From assembly GCF_039555335.1 (NCBI RefSeq), contig NC_092629.1, forward strand, positions 34,969,537 to 35,033,536: DNA of 64,000 nt, written 5' to 3'. The notes under the pieces were generated by a model. It searched no databases. It saw only the letters and a program-made list of their open reading frames with translations, and was not told the origin of the DNA. Numbering within the stretch: the stretch's first letter is position 1; each line of letters opens with the position of its first letter. The stretch comes from Amphiura filiformis. Taxonomy: Eukaryota; Echinodermata; Ophiuroidea; Amphilepidida; Amphiuridae. Below are positions 45,996 to 58,900 of this stretch, piece after piece. Position numbers and translations under genes: made by a program.

Positions 45996-46393
45996 GGCTT
46001 TTCCAGTTGAAATCCATACACCCCCTATCAGGGTTTAGCTAGGATAGTTTTGGTGGTGGGTGGCATTTAATGAAAATCTTGCATATTTGGCAATGTTTTG
46101 CCAAAATGGACCAAATTCTTGACTAATCCAATAAAATTGTGCAATTTTGGCCTCTGAGTGCAGCTGAGTGGTGGGCTCCAAAACTGAGTGGTGGGCTCTG
46201 CCGCCCACCACCGCCCACTGTAGCTACATCCCTGCCCCCTATGGAAGACACGACCTTAATGTTCAAAACAGGGAGTGTAGATTTCAAATAGAGTCACCCA
46301 TTCAAGTGACCCCATTTGAAATTAACACTCCCTGTGTGAAAGATTAAGGTCATGTCTTCCATAGATAATGTATGGATTTCAATTGGATTAGCC
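45996..46393. mobile_element. Palindromic MITE, GGGCTATTCC family, split by an hAT MITE
   Basis: The start GGCTTTTCCAGTTGAAATCC and end GGATTTCAATTGGATTAGCC are inverted. Hairpin arms ATGGAAGACACGACCTTAAT and TTAAGGTCATGTCTTCCAT are clear. The 206-bp insertion at 46029-46234 interrupts its left arm. Confidence 0.75.
46029..46234. mobile_element. 206-bp hAT-type MITE with 8-bp TSD
   Basis: CAGGGTTTAGCTAG and (inverted) CAGGGATGTAGCTAC ends are flanked by CCCCCTAT on both sides (46021-46028, 46235-46242). Confidence 0.85.
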
Positions 46394-46845
46394 TGTTGTA
46401 AATGCTCATGTGAATCTTTGTAACAAAACATCCTACAAAGGTCAGGGCACTCACTGTATTATGAGCGACAGGAATGTGCAGCAATATTGACACCCATATT
46501 TCAACTCATTTTACTCAATTTAACCCCATGAGAACTACCTGCTGATTGGCAAAAATGAATATTGTGTCCAATTTTGAACCAATAAAGGAGGGTATTAATA
46601 AGATCATCTGCAAATGCAAGTATGACCATAAATAGTTTAAAGCCTAATCATAATTGGCAATTGAAATGAGCAATTCAAGTTATCAACCAATCAGAAATGC
46701 TGTTAGATGACCAGTAGTGGGGTTTCGACTCCCATTTTGACAAACTTTGTATTTCGGCACTGAGAATCAAATCTCTCACCAGAATTGCTGTCCGCACTTT
46801 GAAAGTTAAGTGCCCCCCCCATGCCCCAACAAAGTTCTGAATTAG

Positions 46846-46962
46846 TTATTTTCTTCTGGAGGATAATTTTCCTTTGCGTCTTTTATTCTTTCCAGGTCTC
46901 TGCATCGGTTGTTTTCCTTTCTTGCCACCTTTCTTGCTCATTGGTTTACCTTTGCCTTTGGC
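46846..46962 (-). CDS. EBNA1BP2: EBP2 exon 9, basic C-terminus and stop
   Basis: 38 codons, AKGKGKPMSKKGGKKGKQ then RPGKNKRRKGKLSSRRK, ending in TAA. Human EBP2 ends in a comparable RPGKK/KRPGKR basic tail, which serves nucleolar targeting and RNA binding. I found no clear poly(A) signal in the next few hundred bases. Confidence 0.93.
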   Translation of the reverse strand, partial: AKGKGKPMSKKGGKKGKQPMQRPGKNKRRKGKLSSRRK

Positions 46963-49900
46963 CTGTGGAAGATATAATACAAAATCAATCAATTAACAAT
47001 TCAAGTTATTTTAACCCTCTTCACATGGGTGTCGACTGCAGACGACAAGTTTCAAATCTTCTTTAGAAAATCAACAATTTCAGAATTGTACATTTTCAAG
47101 ACCATATTTGGAATCGCCACTGAAAATTGCATTAAAATGAGTACAAACAAGCCTAGTATTGGTTCAGGAGATAGCTCTTGATATTTTGAAAAATATCTGT
47201 TTGATCTTTGGAGCATCCGTCGATGCTCCTTTGATGCTTGTTATTAATGAAATATCAACTATTCATTGAGGGTCATTTAAAATCAAAAAGTTCTACCTCC
47301 ATCATCGCATCACTGTTATCTTACATGTCAGGATATTGAAATTACGCATGATTATACTCTTAAATCTCGGCTGTTTTTAAGATACAGGTGTCCAACTGCT
47401 TACTCAGAATAAATATTTTGTTCCTAAACTGGCCTCAAAAAGAAACTTATAATTTTTCACAAGGTCATATCTTAAAATCCTCTCCATAAAATGAACAAAA
47501 ATTGACAGGATTACTTCAATACTCTACTCTAAACACATGTCAGTAACCAAGCAGTTGTCCAACTGACACAACAGTAAATGCACTGACACGCAACAGCTTC
47601 CGGGACCACATTCACAGGCGAATAATTGGAACCCAACAAAGGAAATCTGTTGGGATGTGAATTTTGGTCCAGAAAGGTGTTCCATGTCAGTGCATTTTAC
47701 TGTTGTGTCAGTTGGACAACTGCTTGGTTACTGACCTGTGTTTAGAGTAGAGTATTGAAGTAATCCTGTGTGCAATTTTGTTCATTTTTATGGAGAGGAT
47801 TTTAAGATATGACCTTGTGAAAAATTATAAGTTTCTTTTTGAGGCCAGTTTATTTGAGCTCCCTGACATGCTTTGTTTGTTACCATTACTAACCTTGAAT
47901 ACATCTGAATGATTTCGTTTATAATTAAACCCATCTCCTTTGGCTCCGTCATCTGCCTTTGCGTTGTTGCGTTTGTCAGTCTTGCCTCCCATACCCCATT
48001 TGCTGTCTTTGTACTGTCGTTTTTTGCCTGGACCTCTGTAAATAAATAAACAATAGATGCAAAGTTGTAATAAAAAGTCTTCAAAATCATTCAACACTCA
48101 ACCAAAGTGGACTTATTTTTTACACTTTGCCAATTTTGTTCTTTGTCATCCAGCCTATTCAACGTAGCCTGAACATCAGGAAAGCCACCAGTGTTCCAGG
48201 GCTTTAAAACCTATCTTTTTAATTTGTAATACATTTTATTGCATTGTGTATTTTCACTTTTCACTTGTTCGTGTTTCTATGTCATTCGCTCTGGTGTTGG
48301 TTTATGCATTAGATATTAATCTAGGGTGTTTGAAATCAAACTTTATATTATTATTATATTATTATTTCACTTGTACATGTTGCGATGTACCAAATTCCTT
48401 CAATGAATCCATTTAATATTATTTCAATTATTAGTTTTGTCGAAAAATTGCACCAAAATGGATAGCGTTTGAGTTTCCTGGTCTTAAAATTTATTGTGAT
48501 ATGATCGATATCGCGATAAATTTTGTCGCAATATGCAACATGGTAAACCTTAGCGATGCCCACCATTAAGTTTAAAATACAGTTTATTATTTTATTTTAT
48601 CATTTCCTTTGTTTTTAAATTTAAGATTCTGAGCTCATTGGCTATACACAAAAGGATTATACAGACTTGACAATAAGTATGGAATATGTCTTCACAAAGT
48701 GCAGAGACTAGTCTAGAAGGGGTCTGCATAAACCGCATGGGCTATATATTAACTGGGGTGTGTTGGGAGATGGTGTAAAATAATTGACAGGCGGTGGGTG
48801 GCATGATGGTCGGAGAGAGCCGGCAAAACCGCTCGGTCGTATGACATTTTCGGCACGGCGACCACCACCTGATAATTGATTGACAGAAAATGTGCTTTCC
48901 ATGAGTATACATTGTGCTCAATCCTCAAATTTCAATCAAGGAGCTGTGCAATAATTATTAATAAGTGATATACGCGGAGCTTTGGTGCTTAATCGGCCAA
49001 TCAGATTATCGTTTGTTATAATGATTGTCAGACATTTGAATCAGCCAATCACTTCCTTGTTTACGCTGTATACGATCTCATAATGTGAACAAATGCCATT
49101 GTTCTCTGCCAGAGTAACCCACCTTCTTTTTAAATCCTTCTGTTGTTGTCCTTTCCTTTTAGCCACATCACCTCCTTTCTTGCCTCCTCCTTTTTTCTTT
49201 CCTTCTAATAATGCATCTAAACTCTCTTTGTTTCCTGCAAAGATTAAAAAAACATGCAAAAACATCAGATTACATACCAGGGTTTTCTTTAAGCATTTTG
49301 CTGAAGGGGTATTTTCAAATTTGTTGGACCTTTCAATTGTGATATTTTTCCGCTGAAGGGGTCCAAAACATTGGCCAAGGGTATTTTTTCTATTTTGGAA
49401 AACGTTTTTAACAATATTGGGTGTTTTTATTCAAGTCTTGTAACATTTGAACGCGTAGGTTTTCAAGATTTTGTACGCGTAGAACTTTGAACTTTTGGAT
49501 TTGAAGGGGTCTGCAAAGTGTGTGAATGCGTAAATATGCGTGTTTTGTGCGTTAAAGTAAACCTGTTACATACTGGGCTAACTGTTTTCTAAACTGCTTC
49601 TGTTTTTTCAATTTGCCATTTTTCTATTTATTCTGTTTTCTTTAAAAAAAAAACAGTAAAAGATAATACATTATTATGTTTTGATGAATCCAAGTGTACA
49701 AATATTGGATACTGAAACATAATAATGATAAAATTGATGCTTTTACGCCCAATATTTATTGGTCTCGCTATGAGTTTTAAAATATTGGACTCGACTACGC
49801 CTCGTCTGATATTTTTAGAACACATTGCTCGACCAATAAATATGGGCTCAATCAATCCAATTTTATATCAAAATTGTTTTTATCCCTCTAGTGCAATAAA

Positions 49901-52900
49901 TATTGGCCAGCAACTCAGTGGCTCATTGGGCAATTCCAGTTGAAATCCATACCCAGTGTTGCCAAAACTTGACAGCATCAAGGCGCAGCGCACTGACTCG
50001 CCAGGACGCGGTAAAGGATTCTCAAGTAGCCCAATTTTTAAGCTTCCAAAAAAAGCACCTAATACCGGATATTTGGGCGAATTTACCCAAAATTAGAACG
50101 CAAATCACCGAATTGGGTGGAAAAGCACTTGACTTTAAAACTTCCGGTACTTACTGGGAAGTTACTGACCGATCAATAAATGGTCACAAAACCCATTGTA
50201 ATTGCAATTTGGAGCTTCAAAGACTGAAAACCTTTATAAATCGGCTAAATTGAAAGGAAAATACATCAAATTACTGCCGCGGCCTGACACTGGCAAAAGT
50301 AGCCCAATTTTAGACAAGTAGCGGCATGCTTTTTTGAGTAGGGGCAGTGGATCGCCGAATAGCCCAATTATGCGCAACTACACACTGGTAACAAAAGTTA
50401 TGTATATTATAGGGGCAAGGAATCCAATTACTTCACTGAAATTTCAGTGATTCAAGACAAGTGGTTCATTACATGTTTCTTATCATAAATAGCATACCGC
50501 TTGTCTTGAGTCACTGAAATTCCAGTGTAGTAACTGGATTCCTTGCCCCTATAATATACATAACTTTTGTTACCAGTGTGTTATTATTTTGAGAAAATGC
50601 AAAAATAGTCACAAAATATATCGGTACCACCTTAACAACATTTTATGATCACTTCTATTCCGTTTTCTACTCTTGAGTCTGTGATTTTTGTACGTTTTCC
50701 GTATTGCAGAATAATAATGGCTTTAGGCTACTGGCCCTACATCAAGAATGAATAAGAGCCAGACAAGTTACCTTTCTTAAATTGTTTGACGGATTCCATA
50801 AGCTCTTTCTTTTCTTTGCTTCTCTGTAAAAGCACCTCATGTTGAACCTGTATGGATGAAATAATGCAAGAGTCAGTGGTATATAAAAACCAACTTGTCA
50901 ACATTCCAGGCCTGAGAGCGTGTCTTTGAGAAAATATCTGTTTTTGGCGAACAGAGGATCTGGAACAGCTAAAAAAATCTGAAATTATTTAAACCATACA
51001 TGCTTTTGCACACAACAAGTGTAGGAAAAAATCTGGACGTTGATAAGAAAATCTGGAAACAGATTACAATCTGGTCTCTCACACCCATGTAACATTAACA
51101 ATCATTAGTCATTCTGAATCATTCAGACAAGTTATTATTAAATAGAAGTTCTTTTTTCAACAAATGAAATCAATAAACTGTTTATTTCTGCACAAATGCT
51201 GAAAAACAGATTACTACATGAATAAATAGTCAAGTCAGCGCAGTTGATAGAGCATCAGACTCCAGTGCATGAGATTCCGAGTTCCAAGCCCTGGTGAGGT
51301 TGGGAAATTTTCTTGTGAAAGAGGGAAGTGTGGAGAGGGAACTAGCTACCTAACTGTCTCAGTTTACCCCTACATTATTCGGGGACCTGATTCTGGTTAC
51401 GCTGGTTATACGTGAGCAGACTACCTATACTGAGCTGCATTCCTGAATGTTGTTTAACCCTAACTGTACCAAACAACAAAAAAACCACAGTTCACAAAGC
51501 ATATGCACAGGCAGGTATCACACGTGATGCGATTGCATCATCATGCGAACAGTCATATGGTCACGGAAAGCTTGGCCGGGCAAGCTACGCCCCGTGGCAA
51601 GGTAGGCCCGTGCATGTGTCTGGCACCCGAAGGGTCAGTGGTTCAAATCCGCACCTGAGAAAAAAAGTTTTCTCTTCTTCTTCTTTCTTTCTTTCTTCCT
51701 TCCCCCTCGCCAAAAAGCAGCTAGGGCGTAAGGGTTAATTAAAGGTTAATAACTGCGCATCGGTTATTTGGAGGGCATTGTGAAAAATCTAAATTTTGCC
51801 TTTGGAACCTTTGGCGCAGCTACGAGGGATATTCCAAGGTCCAAAGGCAAAATGTTTAGATTTTTCACAATGCCCGACATATTACCGATGCAAAGTTATT
51901 AAGGGTACATGCCCATGAGTTTCATTCAGGGGCGTGTTTGTAAAACGGCACAGCGCATTAGTAAAAAGAATAAAGAATACTAAAATTTTCACCGGGGTTC
52001 GAACCATTGCCAATTTCACTGAATGCTAAAGATGCCTATGCTGTGCCACGGTGACTGTGGTTAACATTCGGCGATTTTCAAAGATATACATATCAACACG
52101 TTTCTAGTGTATTGAAAATCATTTTGATTTTGATTTTGGTAGGAATACGGTCATAGAAAGACATATGACTCTACTTGTCTGTTTGTTTTTCATTTAATAC
52201 AAATTAATTTTGATGAATTGAACTGGTACAACTCTTAGCACTTTCGTGATAAACGACGATTAATTTAGTAATAATAAAATGAAAACGCTGGGTCATTCAC
52301 GGCGTCATTTGTAATTTATGTCAAAACCTGGGAGGACCACACACATCCGTGCTGCATGTATACGTGCTCAATCGATACTCAATGATCCATACAATAGCGT
52401 TTGAATATACCGCCCTGCTTGACACATCTTGTCACTTACGGGAAGATATACTATAGGCTTACCCTAATAGCTTACAATAGATACCCCACCGTAAATAGCT
52501 CTGTTCGTTATCTCGCTGTGCTAGTTTATACACGCAGCGTACAGACTTTTGAACCATATTTTGTTCAAAAATGATAGGAAGGGACTGTTTTCAGCTAAAA
52601 TGTTGGTTATCAGCAGATGCTTAATGATACCGGGAAGTGTTGCAGAAAGGTAAGCGTACTCTTTATTTATTCAAAATGTGTATATCAATAAATTTAAATT
52701 TGAAATCCAAAAAGTAAATGTCAGGTCAAAATTCTCACCTTAGAATTATTGTGAAGTAAAATCAAACCATATTTAGGCTCCGCAAACAACGTCCAATTAT
52801 TCCCATTGGTGTTTGCTACACATGCATATAATAAATTATGATTTGGGGCTAATTTGAGAAGAGTTAATGCCTCGAGTTTCAAAATACACGGAGTGATGTT

Positions 52901-55900
52901 TTTTTGATCAAAACAGACAATTCAAGACTCTGTAAAAACAAATCAAGAATTTTCTGGGATAATTGCAACTAAGTGCAATGAAAGTTATGATCTAAGCTAC
53001 CAGATGCATCATTAATTTCCTGACTATGATATTTAGTTGTGGGAAAAGATTACTTTAATGTTTTGGCGGGATTATTTCCGCCAAAAATTTCAACCAAAAA
53101 GAGCATGTAGCCTTAACCTCATTCATAACTGTCACTTTCATCTCTTCACTTTAAAAAATATCACACAATTTTCCTCAAAAATAAGCAATTTTTACGTTTT
53201 GCCTTTTCAAAAATCAGGCTAAAACAGGACAACCATTTCATTTCTACTTACCTTCTTGCCAAATTTCCTGAGTTCTCTTAATTTCTTGGCCTTCTCTGAT
53301 TTCTCCAGTGACAGCTGCTTTGCAATTAGTTTTTCTCTAACCTGTTAGTATGAAAAAAAGAATTATAATTTGTATCAAGGTTCATCTAAATTGTGTCAAG
53401 GATTCACTAGGATCCACAACATGTTCATCTATCAGGGCACAGTTCTTTGACCCCAATGCATATGTACATTCATTGCATGACCTTTGAAATTTTGAGTACA
53501 AAACCTCATACTCTGCAACTTGAGGTCAAATTTTGACCTATGAGTGTTTAATTGAGGTCATTGAAGTATGTCAATGGGATGAGGCCATGGTGGTCCATAG
53601 TGATTTCCTGATGTACAAAGTGATATAAGTGAAACGTCAACTTTTTCGACACCAACTATTGAGGACTGTTAGGTCAAAATTTGTGTAAAAACACAAGGTC
53701 ATTGTCATGCCCAAAATGCACAAATCAACATGTGTAAGGTTTACATGGTATGTTTAAGACAGAATGACGCAGGTAAAGTTTGTTCGGCTTTTATTAGGCG
53801 GAAATTATTCGGCTTTTGTTACTGTGTGAGTCAATAAAGTCCCAACTCACGCTCGCGTAAATTCACATAAGCGTGCGCCGGTCACACATTACACAACTAG
53901 CATAAGCATTGCGCCAACCGCATGCATGCCATTCTATATCAATACACGGTGTTATGAGTCTTATTTTTTCAGCCTTATATAAACCGAACAAACTTTAATA
54001 TATTACACAAAGACACCAGGTATTGAAACAGACAAATGGGCTCACTGAACGTCAGGGTTGTAGCTACGCTGGGCGTAGCGGGCGGACTGACCCGGCACTC
54101 TAAATTTCCAAATACCCGGCACTCCAGTCTCAAATGTTTCAAAATCAATGACCAATCAGTATAAAAATGAGCAATTCTTATCAAAATTTCAATTTTTTTA
54201 CCATTTCATATAAATTCACCCGGCACTAAAATTTGCCTAGCTAAGCCTGCTGAACGTGCATGGATCTTGATGGACTCAGGGATTAATCTAACTGTCCACA
54301 TACGACAATGTAACCAAACGATCATGTGACAGGGCAAATTAAATACAAGCTTATGGATAAACTTGCACATAAAAACAATTTCAGCAACATTTGTATTCAT
54401 GTGAAATGATAAGTTTGCTAAACTTTATGTATTATAATAGTTGTATTACTTCATGTATCTTGAGGACACAAAAGTCGTCTTATATTATTAGTCGACTTTC
54501 TCCCAGTCCCAGCCATAGTCAAAAGTCATTAATAATTGGTGACTTAGTTGTAAAACCCTACATACAATGCACTTTCAATATTGGGAAGGATTTTACATGT
54601 TGGTAAACTAGATTACAAGCATTAGAATGGCTTTTTTTTTAAACTGCCTAAATGAACGTGTGAATTCAGCCTTATAAGGCCCAAAACAGACTGAAAAAAT
54701 GCGTAAATATGTACAATAAAATAGCCTGAATTTTTGTCGACCAAATTTACGCATTTTTTGAAAGCCTGAAAATTCTAATGCCTGAAACCTGATTATTAAC
54801 TCTTCCATTCCAACAGTTCTTATCCCTCCCCCCTTCCCCGTATTACCAAATATTCCAGTACTCACTTTTCTCATGTGTTGGTCTGACTTGGCCATTTCAG
54901 CAAAATAATCCTCTGGTCTTTTAGTGGACATACCCATTTCATGAAGTTTTGGCAGAGCTTCAAGGACGGCATGCTGAGCTTGACGATAGCTGTATAACAT
55001 AACATAACATAACATGACATAAATCAATAATAAGAACAAGGGTGGCAGGCATGTACCTGAGTGGTGTGCCATAGGTCTGTGGGTCTTGATTCCCCCGACT
55101 GCTCAAACAATTTTCCAATAGATATATTTCTTGCTGGCTAAAATTGCTGATCCCATTTTTTTTGGCTAGGGTGCTCAATAAGAATATGAAAGCGGGGTGG
55201 AGACCAAAGTTCTTTTTTCAAAGTTTTTTTTTCAAGAAAGAAAGAACGGTTTACCAACCCAATATGTCACAATTAAACAAGACAAAATCACAAACCAACT
55301 TGGAAAAAAAAGCAAGGGACTCAGTGTCCTGGCATGGGAATTGAACCCGCAACCTTCCGATCTCCAGATGGACGCTCTAAGCAATAGGCTACCAGCTCCC
55401 ACTGATAAACGGTGGTTAAAACTGGGTCTAATATGAGCAGTCAAGGTATACAATACACACAAACAGATATTACGCAAGTACTCAAGTGAAGGAGATCATT
55501 ACTGATGCTCAAAAATTTGTTTCCCCAATATAATATAAGTAAAGTTCATTGTAGGTAATAGGGCTACGCATCCTACACACGCACAAATAAACACAATGGA
55601 GAACGATTGCTCACTACAAGAGGAAACTGAATACCGTATTTCGTCAAATAGTCACCCCCCTCAAATAAATGCCCCCACCACTTTTTTCAACCAAGATGTT
55701 TCAAAAATGCTGATATTTCCATGCTATCTTGTGTAGTAAGCTTACCAAGTTGCCCACATGGTCGATAATAAGCGTCAATAATTGGTGAAAATCTGGATTG
55801 AAACCGGAAGTGAACCAGAAGTCAGTGTTTCTAGTTCATAGTTCGTCATTTTTATGTGAGTTTTAAGTTTATCTAATGATTTTAACGGGAATTATCGTTC

Positions 55901-58900
55901 TAAAATTGACCTTGAGTTGAATAAATGCCCCGGTCGCCCCCCTTGGGAAAATGTAACGCCCCTGGGGGCGTTTATTTGACGAAATACAGTATAATTAATA
56001 AGAAAGAAAGATATGGTTTTCAACCAAAATAGCACATCACTTACAATCCCATCTCTCGTCTGAAATCATCATGCACTTCATCTGGATCTTCCTCTTGTCC
56101 TATTAATCTCTTGTTGCCATCACATGTCACGTCTAATCTCTCAATCCAGTCCAGATTAAGACGTATATCGCTAAGCTTATCCTTCAACTCTTCCTATAAA
56201 GTATAATAAAGTTAAAAATGTTAGTCAAGATGTTTAAAATATTCATTCTACCTTAGTCAAGATCAGGCCTAAAAAAAATTTGTTTGATTAGCGTAACCCG
56301 ACCAACCCTAAAAATAGGCCTGACCCTAGACTTTTTTCCTTATATTTGTGCAAAAAAAAATGTTTAAAAAATTGAAATTTATAAAAAAATGTTTAAAAAA
56401 TTCCAATTTACAGCTTAAAATGTGTGAAAAAAAAAATTTAAAAAAAATTGCCAACCGACCTACCCTAATTTTTTTTTTTTATGTTGCCTCAGTAAAGGCC
56501 AGAGTAATGGAAGACACATTCGTCCACGACCGAATCAGAGATTTTTTGATATTTATCAACACTAAGATGTATTCTTTCACTTGAAACTGATAAAATACAA
56601 CTTGCTAATATTTATTCGTATTTTTGCTTGATTTATTTCACTCTTTTCAACTCTAAAAAGTCACATGACTCAAGACAGCTTAGTAAATTGGCGGGAAATA
56701 ATGAGTCAGAAATGCGCTGAATGCTGAAATATTGTGATTACGTCTTGCGATTCGTGTCGCGTGACGCCAAGCGCAACTCTCTTGCGCGTATGTCCAACGC
56801 AGTAAAGGCGCATTCGGTATGTTGTTAACGCCAGCAAATGTGGTGTAAACAAAACAAAAATTTGCAGTCAAAATGCCACTTAGATTTTTTTTTATTTTTT
56901 GAATTTTGGCGCACTGAAAGCAGACATTATAGATTCATTGGTGCAAAAAGATGCATATTTAGACCATGCACCAAATACAGCTTTTTCAAGTGTGAAAGTC
57001 TTACCGTTTTAAAATTTAAGGACGTTTTGTGCATAATTTTGACATTTTTTTACTAAAACGTCGATTTCTCATAGTTCACTTTTGACAATATTGCGCGATT
57101 TTTGTGACAAGATAACTCAAAAAATATGCAAGCAAAGGGTTTACTTTTTGCACTATCCTTTAGATTACATCAAAGTCTGGGGAAGGTTTTTTTATTTTTT
57201 CAAAATATTTGTTTTAAACAAAAATATACACCATTATGTGCAATTTTTAGCTTAATAGAGTGACAAAATGGCTTTTTTCACATGTTTTTTTTAAAATTTC
57301 AAAAAAAGAGACGAATTTCAAAAAATAAAAAATCCTTCCCTAAGTTCATGTCTCTTCTTCATGAAAAGCTAACTGAATATTTTTTACTCCGAACGGATTT
57401 TTTTCTAAGTTGTCACAAAAAAATTGGGGTAAAAAAGTGAATTTTTGTGATTTTTTCAAAAACTTGAGATTTTTGAACAAATCTGACGTCACCATGGGAT
57501 TCCTTGACTCATTTCCTTTCCAAAAATGTATAGTTTTATATACTTTGGAGGTACAATTCAGAAATAATGATGCTCGAAGAGGTCCATGTTCTCTCCCATT
57601 ACTCTGGCCTTAAACCAAGGAATTGGGCTATTCCATTTAAAATCCACACTCCCCCATGGAAGATTTTAGAAATATCTTCCACAGGGGGAGTATGAATTTC
57701 AAATGGAATTAACACATCAGCAGCTCCATTTGAAACTCACTCTCCCTCAGGTGAAGATTCAGCTTGAATCTTTCTCAGAGGGTGTATGAAATTCAAATGG
57801 AGTTGCTACTAATGCACCCATTCCATTTGAAATTCATACTCCCTCCTGTGGCAGATATTTCCAAAATCTTCCATAGGGGTAGTGTGAATTTTAAATGGAA
57901 TAGCCCATTGTGTACATTTGTGGTTTGATTGTTATTCAAAAATCAAGCCAAGGCTAGAATTTTGACAAGGATCCACATATTGATTCTCAGAAGTTCAAAG
58001 TCACTTTCTAACACTAGGATCCACACTATGCTCATCTATCAGGGAACAATTCTTTAACCCCAATACATTTGTACATTCATTGAATTACATTTTTCATCAA
58101 AACTGCATGTACAATTTTTGACTGTGAAAACATAAAACCAGACCTCTGCACCTTCTGGGGGTTCAGTTAAATCAAATATTGCATTATAAGTCTGGTCTTA
58201 ATTTGAGTTCGTAGAACTTTATTCACACATTTTTTTATAGAATTTAGCTTCTGCGAGCTTAGGCATTAATCGTGAATGTCCCAAACAGGGTTTCCGCACC
58301 TTGAAGCCTTAAAAATTCAAGGACTTTCAAGGTATAAAAGCATGATTTTCAAGGACTTACCACAACACTAAAATCATCATGCGGCTCTCCACGTGGCACA
58401 AATTAACAAAAGTGACAGCTCACTCTCCACTCCCCAAATTTTGTCAAAATTATATAAATAGGTAAAATTTCAATTTTCAAGGACCTTGTGCAATATTCCA
58501 GGACTTTCAAGGCCTGGAAAAGGTGTTTTCAAATTCAAGGACTTTCAAGGACTCTCAAGGAGCGTGGGAGCCCTGCCCAAAATGATGGGCGGACAGGTGG
58601 AGGACTTGTATACCTGGTACTTTCTAACGCCTTGGACTTTTATAATTACTTACCTCATTATTTATGTGGGTTTTCGGAGCGTTTGCCTCGTAATTTAATC
58701 CAGCTTTGATTTCTTTTCTTTCAAAAGCTTTCTGAAGCTGTATGAAAAACAAAATAATGTGTGTCATTATTATATATAAGAAACAAGAAACAAGAAACAT
58801 GATTGAACAGATTCAGCAGGATCGGTCAGGGTTTGAATTTGGCTGTATCGCATAGCAGTTTGTTCCTTATTTTGAAGCAACTGCTACCCAATTTTGCATT

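Larger units (their letters stand above)
23600..46845. other. Intergenic region between caveolin and EBP2
   Basis: 23 kb with no recognisable host exon. It contains the dispersed elements, satellite, mariner relic, tandem array and foldbacks listed separately. Remaining stretches hold: a hairpin of 'agaacacacc' phrases at about 28540-28735, poly-G/poly-C runs (28985-29085), a TAAGCTAG microsatellite (30030-30085), and a TA-rich repeat near 42880-43150 related to 49660-49880 and to a fragment at about 15419-15475. Confidence 0.6.
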
